Shown here in pieces: positions 46,101 through 55,200 of a DNA stretch of 64,000 bases. Source of the stretch: Watersipora subatra (taxonomy: Eukaryota; Bryozoa; Gymnolaemata; Cheilostomatida; Watersiporidae). Made by a program: the position numbers and the translations under genes. The stretch spans positions 49,702,007 to 49,766,006 of the forward strand of contig NC_088715.1 in assembly GCF_963576615.1 (NCBI RefSeq), written 5' to 3'. Position 1 is the first letter of the stretch. Each line of letters begins with the position of its first letter. Below the pieces are notes generated by a model, which saw only the letters and a program-made list of their open reading frames with translations, was not told where the DNA came from and ran no database searches.

Positions 46101-47859
46101 TGTGCTAACCAGGGCATCACAGAAGTAGCTGAACAGCCCGTGCCTAGCTGTAGTGACATTAGATGATAAAACCAAGGAAATAACAAAGCTTCATGATAAG
46201 CATCATTTGGGAGTCAAGAAGACCCTGTATTTGGCCAAGAGGATGTGTGGACAAAATGTGGATGAGAAGGTCGTGAAACAGGTGGTAGATTCTTGCAATC
46301 AGTGTCGGCGAGTGGATCCCGTCTCAATTAAATGGAATCACGGATGGCTGTCGATTGACAAAGTATGGCAGAGGGTGGCAATGGACATTGCGTATGTTAA
46401 TAAAAGAGCTTTCCTGACTCTGATTGACTGCTGACCAAGTCGCTTTGTTATGTGGAGAAGACTGCCAAATGAAACTGCTTCCACAGTAGCCAAGGAGTTG
46501 AATAAAATATTCTTGGAACGAGGAGCTCCAGACGAGGTGCTATGTGACAATGGGCCATGCTTCAGAAGCTCTGAGATGACTCAATTTTTCAAAGAGTGGG
46601 GGATAATGCAGGTGTTCTGTTGTGCGTATAAACATTCAGAAAACCGCGTAATAGAGCGCAACCACCGTACAATTAAAAGAATGGTTGCCCGAACTGGTGG
46701 TCGGGTGGAAGACATGGTCTACTGGTACAACAACTCACCCAACTTTGACAATATAGTTCCTGCAGCTAATGTGTATCAGTATGAGGCCAGGCTATTAGGA
46801 GCGCCCAAGGCTATTGGGTTACCAGGAGAATTGCGGGATACAAAAGCTAGTCCCTATCAGGCGGGCGATGTGGTTTATGTAAAACCGAGGAATATGCAAA
46901 CTGATACGACATGGAAGCAAGCTAAAATGACAAGAGTGGTAGCAGATCATGTAATCGAAGTGGAAGGTATAAATAGACACGTGGCCGATGTAAGACCTGT
47001 TATAGCTGACTCACAAATATCACAGAGTTGTGACCGCCTGGTGACCAATGGAACTGTAGAATATTGCGTAGAGAATAGTGATGACCAAATCAGTGACTTT
47101 GATGTTAGTGAGCCCAGCAATGATACTGACAATAGTGAGAGCAATAGTGACAGTGATTTACGTGAGAACGATACTTTACCCCTAGGGAGAGACAGAAGGT
47201 TACCTCCTTACTTGAATGATATTGTTCTTTACTGACATTGCAGGTACATTAATATGATCTAGAGATCAGGGGAGAGTGTGAATTGGAATACCTATCATAT
47301 GCGTAGTAGGATTAGGTCTGTCATTTATAATTGTTTTAGCGCTGACTCACACTCCATCATCTATTAAAGTAATCACGATATGTTTTCGTCATTAGTTAGT
47401 CTTGCCTAAGGTATGTTATGGTATGTTATTGTAAAGCAATTATGCTGTGGTTTTCGTAGCTGTTTTTGCTGTTGATGAGTTATGCTAGGAGCATTGTGTT
47501 GCTGGAGTTAGTAAGCTACGTATGCTTGGTGAATAAAGGAGAGTATCACAACAGAGCTGAAGTTGAGAGGCATTTAGTAAGATTAGTACAACAAGATTCA
47601 GAACTTACATCATATAATATATTTCGTGCGTCTTTAGCATGAAGCTAATGTACTTTAACTAAACCGAAGCATTACCTTTTTGACAAAGATTTTTTACAAA
47701 CGTCGTGATAGATTTGTGAAACGTGTCAACACTTTCAAACGGTCGATCATCATATACTCCCGCCACCACAACAGGGCACTTTTCTACGACATTCTCAAAT
47801 GTGGCCACAAAATCGCCAAAATCTAATTGACTGGCTTCTGAAATGGTTAACATGATCAT
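36495..47859 (-). CDS. URAD: OHCU decarboxylase (2-oxo-4-hydroxy-4-carboxy-5-ureidoimidazoline decarboxylase), complete
   Basis: The enzyme carries out the third step of uric acid breakdown, decarboxylating OHCU to S-allantoin. The exons are 47859-47676, 38656-38503 and 36675-36495 (184 + 154 + 181 nt), which join in phase into 172 residues, the usual size for animal URAD. Family marks in order: the N-terminal DFVATFENVVEKCP and DDRPF, HPDLAGK with the catalytic His, STEEQKAAGL, LNAQYKAKFGFPFV, and the C-terminal EEVLKICRLRLNNI. Donors are GTAATG and GTACAG; acceptors are TTGGTAG and TTTGTAG. The start is ATGATCATG at 47859; the frame is open upstream but that text is unlike URAD. The protein ends SDN, without a peroxisomal SKL-type tail. 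An LTR element and an inverse pseudo-copy of exon 3 lie in intron 1 (47675-38657). Confidence 0.93.
37131..38502. other. URAD intron 2, no other feature seen
   Basis: AT-rich. A pair of related 180-bp blocks (37820-38060 and 38110-38290; GATGCTTCGAYGTRTATGAAAA) hints at an old tandem duplication. No coding was recognised. Confidence 0.45.
38503..38656 (-). CDS. URAD: URAD exon 2
   Basis: It begins after TTGGTAG with GTCAAATTGG (completing a Gly codon from exon 1) and ends CCCA before GTACAG. It encodes ILRCHPDLAGKIAALGQL and ESTEEQKAAGLDDIT, the most diagnostic stretch of the family, including the catalytic His. Confidence 0.93.
38836..39108 (-). CDS. Unassigned 90-codon frame inside URAD intron 1
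   Basis: The frame reads WWRYEGHPLTDATLELIDRV and then a hydrophobic, helical C-terminal part (LLETLMDFLAEVFGY, YIWIVLYVAF). A TTCAG acceptor sits just upstream on the same strand. The composition is more protein-like than other short frames here, but I recognise no family. It could be an exon of a nested gene, an alternative exon or chance. Confidence 0.25.
   Translation of the reverse strand: MARRFIISRPVSKSPEDHWWRYEGHPLTDATLELIDRVQNPSKVCRPTLLETLMDFLAEVFGYNQSMNFVYRAVALQYIWIVLYVAFAET
39925..40095 (+). repeat. Dispersed repeat R1, copy 3
   Basis: GACCTGGCGGAAGGCACGG, TTTGGATGAAATCAGCAAC, GGCTAACACAAACATGCC and GACAAAGTTGGATTTATT match copies at 11655 and 35035 in order. This copy has no expanded array. 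Confidence 0.65.
40865..41860 (+). repeat. Inverted duplication, right unit
   Basis: Reverse-orientation counterpart of 36280-37130, carrying a decayed copy of URAD exon 3. It lies in URAD intron 1. Confidence 0.85.
41432..41592 (+). pseudogene. Inverted pseudo-exon of URAD exon 3
   Basis: On the plus strand the text parallels URAD exon 3 (YKAKFGFSFVIRA, then NKKDAILKGMANHLLNDRH). The splice acceptor TTTGTAG has become TTTGTAA, an in-frame TGA stands where the real exon has an Arg codon, and the frame breaks again near the end. It is therefore a dead copy on the strand opposite to URAD. Confidence 0.85.
41900..43241. other. URAD intron 1 stretch between duplication and retroelement
   Basis: Apart from the hairpin at 42228-42270 I see no gene or recognisable repeat. 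Confidence 0.4.
42228..42270. repeat. Perfect hairpin, 19-bp arms, 5-nt loop
   Basis: ACTTACACAAAATGACAAA and its reverse complement enclose TCCTT. Confidence 0.92.
43242..43574 (+). repeat. 5' LTR
   Basis: It starts TGTGAATTGG and ends CAGAACTTACA; AATAAA at 43497-43502 is a likely polyadenylation signal. Only 18 bp separate it from the gag ATG, and the following bases (AGCTATTTCGG) do not start with TGG as most primer-binding sites do. Confidence 0.93.
43593..44507 (+). CDS. Gag of the LTR retrotransposon
   Basis: A 304-codon frame. The N-terminal 170 residues are a capsid-like helical region (GEFSEWLDKLELV, EPVDVYLAYIRRLVALVG). Two zinc knuckles of the C-x2-C-x4-H-x4-C form lie at residues 182-195 (CFTCGGSNHFARDC) and 211-224 (CYTCGEPGHLAKHC). 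The last 70 residues overlap the pol frame and are not gag-like. Gag forms the particle and binds element RNA. Confidence 0.88.
   Translation: MASVKLSDIITKYEDSSSGEFSEWLDKLELVGKLQKITDLQTFLPLFLAGAAFAVYKQLPDSEKEDSDKLKSALLMAFGVNCYAAYEQLQKSVLQEGEPVDVYLAYIRRLVALVGQNDAEPIMKCAFMAGLPIDISIQLKCMASVEKLGLSELVARARMMLSTKASEMACAAGAMMKHKRGCFTCGGSNHFARDCPGNTTPRQQIRKPRVCYTCGEPGHLAKHCAVGKETAQQGNGQGERQHRMFLHNVSNQSGAAIYHHQNTRLHNKNSSGHWMSTVCAYKSALSRVGLVKTWTTKGSKNAKW
44233..45741 (+). CDS. Pol, first part: protease and reverse transcriptase
   Basis: This frame is +1 relative to gag and overlaps it by about 275 nt, so ribosomal frameshifting is the likely route into it; the ATG at 44233 is probably not a true start. 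The protease active site is VDTGCQQSVL (residues 58-67). RT motifs are KKVRPVMDYRQLN, ILDLRKAYLQI and MGFGLSVAPK. The catalytic box reads YIDE (45307-45318) where the family has Y-x-D-D. The frame ends in TAG at 45739-45741, at the RT/RNase H boundary. Confidence 0.88.
   Translation: MVSQAIWQSTVQLARRLHNREMVRGSVSTGCSSTTSVISQVLPFITIKIQDCIIKTLVDTGCQQSVLISQLCQELGLSKRGPQKVVKMLNGESTRCCGEVLVHLLVNNTNVTARCLVAPQLVCDAQMIIGMDIITMLGGMYVGTNNDVRFGGQHCAVTENDPEQLKIDESDFTAVFDGVKWTIEWKWENGEPTMANQCSEYAVPNDCREIFDDEVSQWISNGWLEQFNPHVHGKADGVIPLMAARQPNKPKKVRPVMDYRQLNTFIKSNPRIDVAVCQEKLWAWRKRDNQASILDLRKAYLQIHVSEQLQRFQLVKFKGQLYVMKRMGFGLSVAPKVMSKIIAKVLAQDSRISEGTDHYIDEIWVNESVVTAEEVRWLLSKYGLETKEPVLLTNSRVLGLRVIKDPDNQYKWYRDGVVPILQEIPTKRELFSVFGKLIGHYPVAGWLRPACSCLKRQTNEIRWDEEIQVPVRVFAKEVMKRISQHDSVTGRWSVSNVLEGVV
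45742..46128 (+). CDS. Pol, RNase H part
   Basis: Same frame as the RT part, directly after its stop. CDASSLAVG, the INVAELEAV helix with Glu, and IVTDSASVYGW with Asp are RNase H catalytic motifs; the region ends near NKADVLTRAS. Another in-frame TAG closes it at 46126-46128. RNase H removes the RNA strand during reverse transcription. Confidence 0.85.
   Translation, partial: CDASSLAVGCCLEIDGNIVEDATWLRKVHGSHINVAELEAVIKGLNIALRWGIAKLKIVTDSASVYGWVRSILVDSKIPKVSGLSETVIKKRLGIISQLVIEYHIKMTIQLVPSTSNKADVLTRASQK
46129..47235 (+). CDS. Pol, integrase part
   Basis: Same frame, interrupted by a TGA at about 46432. The zinc-binding HHCC domain is visible as HDKHHLG and CNQC. Catalytic residues follow: Asp in VAMDIAYV, Asp in CDNGPCF and Glu in ENRVIERNHRTIKR. 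After the core come a Tyr/Trp segment (MVYWYNNSPNFD), a VVYVKPRNM barrel-like segment and a Ser/Asp-rich tail to the TGA at 47233-47235. It inserts element DNA into the host genome. Confidence 0.87.
47277..47609 (+). repeat. 3' LTR
   Basis: It matches the 5' LTR over its whole 333 bp with about ten differences and no length change. It is preceded by the purine tract AGAGATCAGGGGAGAG. Confidence 0.93.
47676..47859 (-). CDS. URAD: URAD exon 1
   Basis: It encodes the start of the protein (TISEASQLDFGDFVATFENV, then VEKCPVVVAGVYDDRPFES) and ends CAAAAAG before GTAATG. The first of two close ATGs (47859 and 47853) is taken as the start; only two residues depend on that choice. The frame continues upstream without stops to 47979, but the residues there do not resemble URAD. 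Confidence 0.9.
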
Positions 47860-49128
47860 CTCTAAAATTGTGGGCGTGGTGTCACACCAAATGGTCTCAG
47901 AAAATGTGGCATCATATAATAAAAAGCATCTTACAAAAGTGGCTGACACTATTGAATTATACGTTTTCGGTGTGGCCAAATATGCTAACGTATTTTTGTT
48001 ATTGTTACAACATCATCTTACACACTTCGGGTTATACGTTGACGTCTCGCAAATAAAGGTGAGAAGATTCACCCGGAAACAGCTGGCGCTGGTACTAAGA
48101 AAGGCGAAGGCCATCGACAATGTTCTTGCGGGCGTATTGTGGGCGATCGTGAAAACGCTAAAAGGACGTACATGTATAATATGTTGTTCATTTTTAAAAG
48201 GTAACATAACGAGCCAAGATTGTAAATTGGATAAATGCAAATAATTTTGTTTAAAGGTAAGATCTCAAACAGGTTTATCGTAAATGGGCAAACTTGTCCT
48301 AATCTTTTGTGTCATATATCAATAATAATTGTAAACAATTATATACATTTAGCAATACACAATGGTCTTTTGTTTAAAACAACCTTCTGTGTTTACAAAT
48401 ATGGGTGATTCAATAGAAATACTATAGTTTGTATCTTAGTTGTAAAACAGTATTGGCAAATTTAGCGTAAATAATTACGACCAACAGTTAATGCGAAGTC
48501 ACAGCTGGATATATACATATATATATGTTAAAACATCTTATACGAAATTGTCCTTCAACTTTTCATTTCTTTAGGCTTTTTATAGAAATACCCAGTTTTT
48601 ATTTGAATATGTTAAACAACACAATTGTAGTTAGTATGATGATGGTCCCTGTTCTTGTCTTTCAAGTTCAACATTGTAGAGCTTCTTCACTCTCATGGTG
48701 TCTGACGCTGTGTATTTCTCTGCGTTAGAAAAATAAGAGCTTATCAAACTGTACGAATATAACTCGTTGTTTTCTGTGGGACATTTGCTGGTTTTCATAT
48801 TTTTAAAATTAGTTTAGCTGTGTTGTCATAACATTTAAAAACTCTTTTGTGTTGCTAGATGTTTTTTATTCCTCTAAGGTAAGAGCTTTGGAGTTCATCA
48901 GTTAAAAAACAGGTAAAATTTTTTAATGACATTTGCTGCTTATTTCAAAATTGTAATTTTACTGCAAAGCTTTACATTTAAATAAACACAACACGAGACA
49001 GTTTGAAACACAAACAATCATTTGCTGGTTTCTTTTAGCATAAATTTGGGATGAAGAAAGAACAATCCTTTTATCCTATAAAGCATTCAAGGCAGGAAAG
49101 CTGACAGAAAGCTGTTGCTTATAAGATT
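47860..49128. promoter_or_regulatory. Divergent intergenic region between URAD and PDZD8-like gene
   Basis: This 1.27-kb interval must hold the 5' ends of both genes. I see no clear TATA box or CpG-rich block. A TTCTTTTAG acceptor-like site at about 49038 and a small upstream ORF (49051-49104) suggest that the PDZD8 5'UTR begins at or before it. Frames at 47843-48244 show no recognisable domain. Confidence 0.4.
49051..49104 (+). other. Upstream ORF of 17 codons before the PDZD8-like start
   Basis: ATG at 49051 (context GGGATGA) reads 17 codons to TGA at 49102-49104, 24 bp before the main ATG. If it lies in the mRNA it could damp translation of the main frame. Its presence in the transcript is inferred from a plausible acceptor 13 bp upstream. 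Confidence 0.4.
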
Positions 49129-49284
49129 ATGTTTCCAATATTTTTACTTGGATTTTTATCTGGAGTTGCTTGTGCATTGGCCATCTTGCTTGCACTCATT
49201 GTGCATCTGACCAATGATTACCAGGGCTTCAATTTACGCACCCCCTTGAACATTAACCAGTTTTCTCCCTCCATCATACCAAAG
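49129..49284 (+). CDS. PDZD8: PDZD8-like exon 1: membrane anchor
   Basis: 52 codons ending IIPK before GTAAGC. It has a single membrane span of about 25 residues at the very N-terminus, with no cleavage-site pattern, so it is probably a signal anchor. Confidence 0.85.
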
Positions 49285-52200
49285 GTAAGCCTATATATTT
49301 GTACTTCAGGGTTCTGTTCGTAGTGCCAGCTTTTTTAGAATGTAGAATTTAGAATTAAATTAACATTGGCTCACTTTGACCTTAGATCTTTACTTTCAAC
49401 TCACAAATGATAAATAATGTTGGTGTTTAGCGGCTTCAACTATATAGTCAGTAATTTTTCCTACCTTTTTAGTTGCTTCTAGTTTCAAAATTCTCATTGT
49501 ATAGGCTCATATAGTGGCTTAGGAGAATTTTCCATTTGCTTGTATGTTTGAAGGGAAACCAAATTTTTTATTTTAAAGCAGTGTAATGTTCAGATAGAAG
49601 GTTAAGACTTTGTTCTACTGTTTTACAACTAAATGAGATCCATATATAATGTATTTCTTTCTATGTGATGATTTCAGACTCTTAAAGATTTCTATGCTGC
49701 CAGAAATGAGAAACCGGAACGAGCATGTCTCGGCATCAATGTACTACTTATGTTTTTATTCCAGGAGCTCAAAAACTCTGACAGCTTGCGCAGGTGTGTG
49801 TTTATGCTTCCTTAAGACTATGACTCTCAGATCATTTTCTTTTCAGTGAAATCTTTAGTGTGTTAAAATCCATTAAACTCACAATGTGTTAATTACAATT
49901 GAAAAGGCTCAGAACCTCAAAAGAAATTCTGTTGGACACTGAACAGTATTAAGCTTGATGTTTAGCGCAAATTCTTAGCATGTTCAATTTGTAATGCATA
50001 TACTCAAGAAATCTTATTTGACATCTCTATTTTATATTGATTTGCGACCTTAATTGAGCATCAACTTCTGCTGACAAGTGTGATATTAACAATCACATAC
50101 CTTCTTCAAATTGGTCTGAATTCATGACAGCATCCATTGGCTGAGATCAAATATCAATAGACCAGTGAAACAAAATGGACATCTGTAGGTGTTGCCAGAT
50201 GTCATTGGCTTTTATATCATTAGTGAGTTTTGTATTTTGATAAAAACTTTACTTGCAATTCTAATGTGCTCAAAGAATCATGGTATAAAAAGCTGACATA
50301 TTGAACACTGCATTTTCACGCTGCTACTATATTCTCCATCGACGTCAATATTTTTTTACAAAAGATGAAATGTAACCAAGTTTTATGGTTTCTTGTTGTT
50401 TGTCTTGCTGAAACTAAAGGTTGTTGCCTAGCTATAAAACTGCTGATCATATGATTGTGGAAATATTCTATGGATTTTTAGTATTGTATCTAAGGTGTAG
50501 CAATATTTAGTTTTTTGGGTTTCAGTTTAAAATTAAAGACAAGTTAGACTAATTTTTTGATGTAGAACTGAAAGTCTGGCTACACACACCACAAAACATG
50601 TTTTTTGTGACATCGGTACTGAGTTGTTGACACATCACGTGGAAATGAACATGTTGGTCTTCGTCAGCAAAAATAAAGCTGATGCATTTGTGGATGGTTG
50701 AAATCGTCTATTATAGTGATCTCAATTCAATTTTATTCCTTTCCAATATGAGCGTTGGAATACGTTGCATTCAAGATTGGCTTTCAAACAATGTTAACAA
50801 CAGGACTTAGGACAAACAGCAAGGATCTTTTCACTTTTAACATATATAAAAAAATCACGAGCATATGTTTTATATGTTTATAAAACATTTCAGGTAATCT
50901 CTTGTGGTAATTAAATGTCATAATCTTTTTTCTATAGTTTTGCTTATGTCATGAACTTGAATATTTTCATGCTTGGTTATTTTCATTGTTAATGTCTGTC
51001 ATGTGGTTGGCAAAATATTGTATTGTTAATAGCCACCTTTTTTCGCTCTCGCTACCACTAATTGTTGATCCATGTTACAATACAAATATCATGTCCATAT
51101 TTCAAGAACGCTGGTAGGAAATTGAACAAGGATGTCACGGCCTTCACACAACTGCGGTTAATTCTCATTGGTCAATCTATTTGCCGACGCGATGCATTGT
51201 TTAGTAGCGCTGGTGTGTAGCCACTGCAAGTATCTACTTTACCTTACAACGTGCAATCTTGAACACGAGTCATACATTACTCACTGCTTTCCGAGATCTT
51301 TTAAGAATAGCATTTTTCAAAGGATCTGTTGAATAAACGTCATAGTAAGAAATTCCTCTTTTAAAGGTCAAATTTTTGTATTCATGTACAACTGCATGCA
51401 CAACAGCACGCACATTTTAGGGCGCATATTTCACCCAACTCTAATTGGGTATCTCTGCTTGACGGTATAGAGAAGCAGTTAGGTAATATCTTCTCAGGAT
51501 TTGTTTGGATATGGGATTTGATGGTTTGTCTCAGATTACCTCATCATCAGTTGCCCAGTTTATTTCTTGCCTTGGACACTGATGATATGTGTAGAGTAGA
51601 ATTGGGTCACTAGAGCAGTTGTTCTAGAAGTTACAGACAATGAACACTGGCATATACCGCATATCCATTATTTATATTTGCATAAGGCTGTCTATACAAT
51701 AGACTTGCATAACTCTGTTGGTACTGCATGCTCTTTCCTTGTTGCATTGAAAATATCCTTCCAAACATTCAGAGCATTTCGAATTTGATTTAGTTCAAAG
51801 TCTAGAAGTTTGCGCTTCATAAAACCATCTTCCTAAACTGGAACTTATGCAACGTGTTAATTGATTTTATCAGAGATTGTCGACATTTTTCTATCATTTG
51901 CGATTGTTTCTGATGTTTGAGGTGATCTGACTGCCAGGATGTTTCAAGATTAAAATCGGTAAAACTTGATCTCGGTTAAGATTCTCAGATCAAGCCAAAG
52001 TGCGATTAAGACGTCTATAGTGGCAAAGAGACCGACAGAACAGAGACTTGTAACACTGCAACTTGAGAGCAATAGCTGATATCAAGTATCGCAATGATAA
52101 CAACTAGTGACACAATTTCACAAACTTTTTTATTCTAAGCATTTTAATTGTGATGAAGTTTTGTTGATTTTAATCTTGAAACATCCTGCAGTTAATCCTG

Positions 52201-55200
52201 ACAATTTCAAATAACAGAAAAGTATCAATAATTTCTGATAAAATCTACTAATATATTGTGTAAGTTCATTTTTAATAAGACTGTAAGAAAGTATATGAAG
52301 TCTAATTATAAAATATAAATCAGGAAAATATTGGTAATGTTAAATGTAAGCTATCATTAATTTTCAAGCAAGCTATGTGAAGGGCACAAAGCTGTTCTGG
52401 TAAATATTAGGCTATACTGGTGAATACACAATAGCTTTTTCATTATACTCACATAACATCACCATCTGCATTATTTTTGGCTACCTGATAGTTTAGGCAT
52501 CTGTATTTGCCCGAGCCAGATGGCTTTCCTTACTCTAGGAGCATTCCAGAAAAAAATTTTTTTAGCTAGTCACATGGTGATCACCCATGTAGTGATGATA
52601 TGTATTTGTTGCTAAATGCGACCACTCGTGTCATAGTGTCATTATGTTTCCATGACATGGTTACTCCACAAGTCTGGTTACTCCACAAGTCTGGTTACTC
52701 CACAAGTCTGGTTACTCCACAAGTCTGGTTACTCCGCAAGTCTGGTTACTCCGCAAGTCTGGTTACTCTACAAGTCTGGTTACTCCACAAGTCTGGTTAC
52801 TCCACAAGTCTGGTTACTCCGCAAGTCTGGTTACTCCGCAAGTCTGGTTACTCCGCAAGTCTGGTTACTCCGCAAGTCTGGTTACTCCGCAAGTCTGGTT
52901 ACTCCGCAAGTCTGGTTACTCCGCAAGTCTGGTTACTCCGCAAGTCTGGTTACTCCGCAAGTCTGGTTACTCCGCAAGTCTGGTTACTCCACAAGTCTGG
53001 TTACTCCACAAGTCTGGTTACTCCGCAAGTCTGGTTACTCCACAAGTCTGGTTACTCCACAAATCTGGTTACTCCACAAGTCTGGTTACTCCACAAGTCT
53101 GGTTACTCCACAAATCTGGTTACTCCGCAAGTCTGGTTACTCCGCAAGTCTGGTTACTCCACAATCTGGTTACTCCACAAGTCTGGTTACTCCACAAGTC
53201 TGGTTACTCCGCAAGTCTGGTTACTCCGCAAGTCTGGTTACTCCGCAAGTCTGGTTACTCCGCAAGTCTGGTTACTCCGCAAGTCTGGTTACTCCGCAAG
53301 TCTGGTTACTCCGCAAGTCTGGTTACTCCGCAAGTCTGGTTACTCCACAAGTCTGGTTACTCCACAAGTCTGGTTACTCCGCAAGTCTGGTTACTCCGCA
53401 AGTCTGGTTACTCCGCAAGTCTGGTTACTCCACAAGTCTGGTTACTCCACAAGTCTGGTTACTCCGCAAGTCTGGTTACTCCACAAGTCTGGTTACTCCG
53501 CAAGTCTGGTTACTCCGCAAGTCTGGTTACTCCGCAAGTCTGGTTACTCCACAAGTCTGGTTACTCCACAAGTCCGGTTACTCCACAAGTATGGTTACTC
53601 CACAATCTGGTTACTCCGCAAGTCTGGTTACTCCACAAGTCTGCGTCATCCATGAAAAGGAAACGGCGCTAATCTACAAGTCAAGCATGTTTTGCTACTC
53701 GCAAACTTTTACCAAATGCCTGCGAAAAATAGACATGGAACTTGCAAATGATGCGCAAAATAATGTCGCGCAAGCTATTCCATTTTAAACATTTTCTACA
53801 CTTCATTCGTTCTTATTTCGATTTAGGCAGTTCCAAATGCGCCACTATGACTTCTTGCCTAGAAATAAATATCTTTTTTAACAAAGCGCTGACATTAATC
53901 TGCAACATGCAAATTTTCAATGAAACACTTATTACATAGCAACTCAATGTGTGCACAATTCCAAATCCGCATCCTCCACACAATAGAAACATGCACAAGT
54001 GTGACACGCTATGAAGTTTTGTCGTATTTTTCATCTTCGTAGCATGTAAATGGTTTAAGTCGTTGAATCTTTAATTCTTCGAAGCGATTCAAACCTTCAT
54101 TTCAAGAGGGGTATCTTTGAAAACATCGTATCAACTACGAAGTACTTCGTATGATGTAAACATCAATATTCGTATTATTGCACAAATCTTTGCGATCGGA
54201 GGTTGGATTTTCATCGTCTTTATTAGTGATGTCCTTGCAGCATCCCTACGCAGCTCTGTGTTTAATGCATGTGTCTTAAAAGGATTATCTCCAAATTAAA
54301 AAATGTTAACGCCGAATTTTAAAGAAAAATTTCTTACACGCTTTGACATGGACATTTGACTTTAGACGCATTTTATGAGTGTCAGACGCGATATAAAATA
54401 TGCGCCCCGTTGTAAATAAAAGCGCAACAGACTAATATAGAAAACACCGAGTTGTCTGACAATTTCTTTGTAGCGTGTAAACTCGTCAGCTACGAATAAT
54501 TGCGAGTTGTGCGACCACTCCTGCGTATCATGTAAAGTCGTCCTCCTCATTCTTACGATCAAAACCACAACTTCGAGGCTCAAAAATTCGTAGGTGTAAC
54601 ACTTTCAATTCGAAGCGACGTGTATCTTTTCGAATTGAACATTACTGTCATGAAGCTCAGCATTTTGTTGCTAGGTTTTAGTGAGTTAGTAAACAAGATT
54701 ACCTATATGACATAATCGTAACCCGAGGGGCACTGTATGACATAATCGAATGAGTGGTAATGCCTCAAGGGATTAGTCCCTCTACGCAATTGCAGCGTCT
54801 TTCAATACTGTTGTTTCTTGATCCAAAAGTTTCTGGTTCAACTGACTGGCACATTCTTTTTTATTATAAAATATAAAACATTTTGTCATAGAACAACAGC
54901 TTTTTGACAATCTGTTACTCTTTCACTTTGCAGCAATCAATAGGCTCATTCTGTCAATGATTTAAAGCACTCCCTCATAATCTTTTCATTTGCTCTAATA
55001 AAGTCTGTCATCCTTGAACTAAGATAAGTACAGAACTAAAAATTCTAACAAATAATTTTTTCTTTGAATAATGTTGTCTTTTGTAAAAAGCGCTCAGTTC
55101 TTCACTGAGAATTAAAGGTTTGCTGCCCCATTGGTTTACGGATTCCCAGGCCATCAACAACCTTTAAAGGCTTGTATACCCAAACACTTCCATAAATGAA

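Larger units (their letters stand above)
43242..47609 (+). mobile_element. Ty3/Gypsy-type LTR retrotransposon, near full length, broken
   Basis: Two 333-bp LTRs (43242-43574 and 47277-47609) differ at about ten sites, roughly 97% identity. The flanks CCATA and TCATA look like a 5-bp target duplication with one change. Inside are gag with two zinc knuckles, then in another frame protease, RT, RNase H and integrase in Ty3/Gypsy order. Three in-frame stops break pol. A purine-rich tract precedes the 3' LTR. The element lies antisense in URAD intron 1, with its 3' end 66 bp from the exon 1 donor. Confidence 0.9.

Noticed and set aside
52600..53788. Two overlapping long frames (351 and 378 codons) repeating LLHKSGYSTSLVTPQVW
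   Set aside because: They are produced by a 17-bp satellite unit with no stop in any plus frame; one array reads the same 17-residue cycle in each frame.
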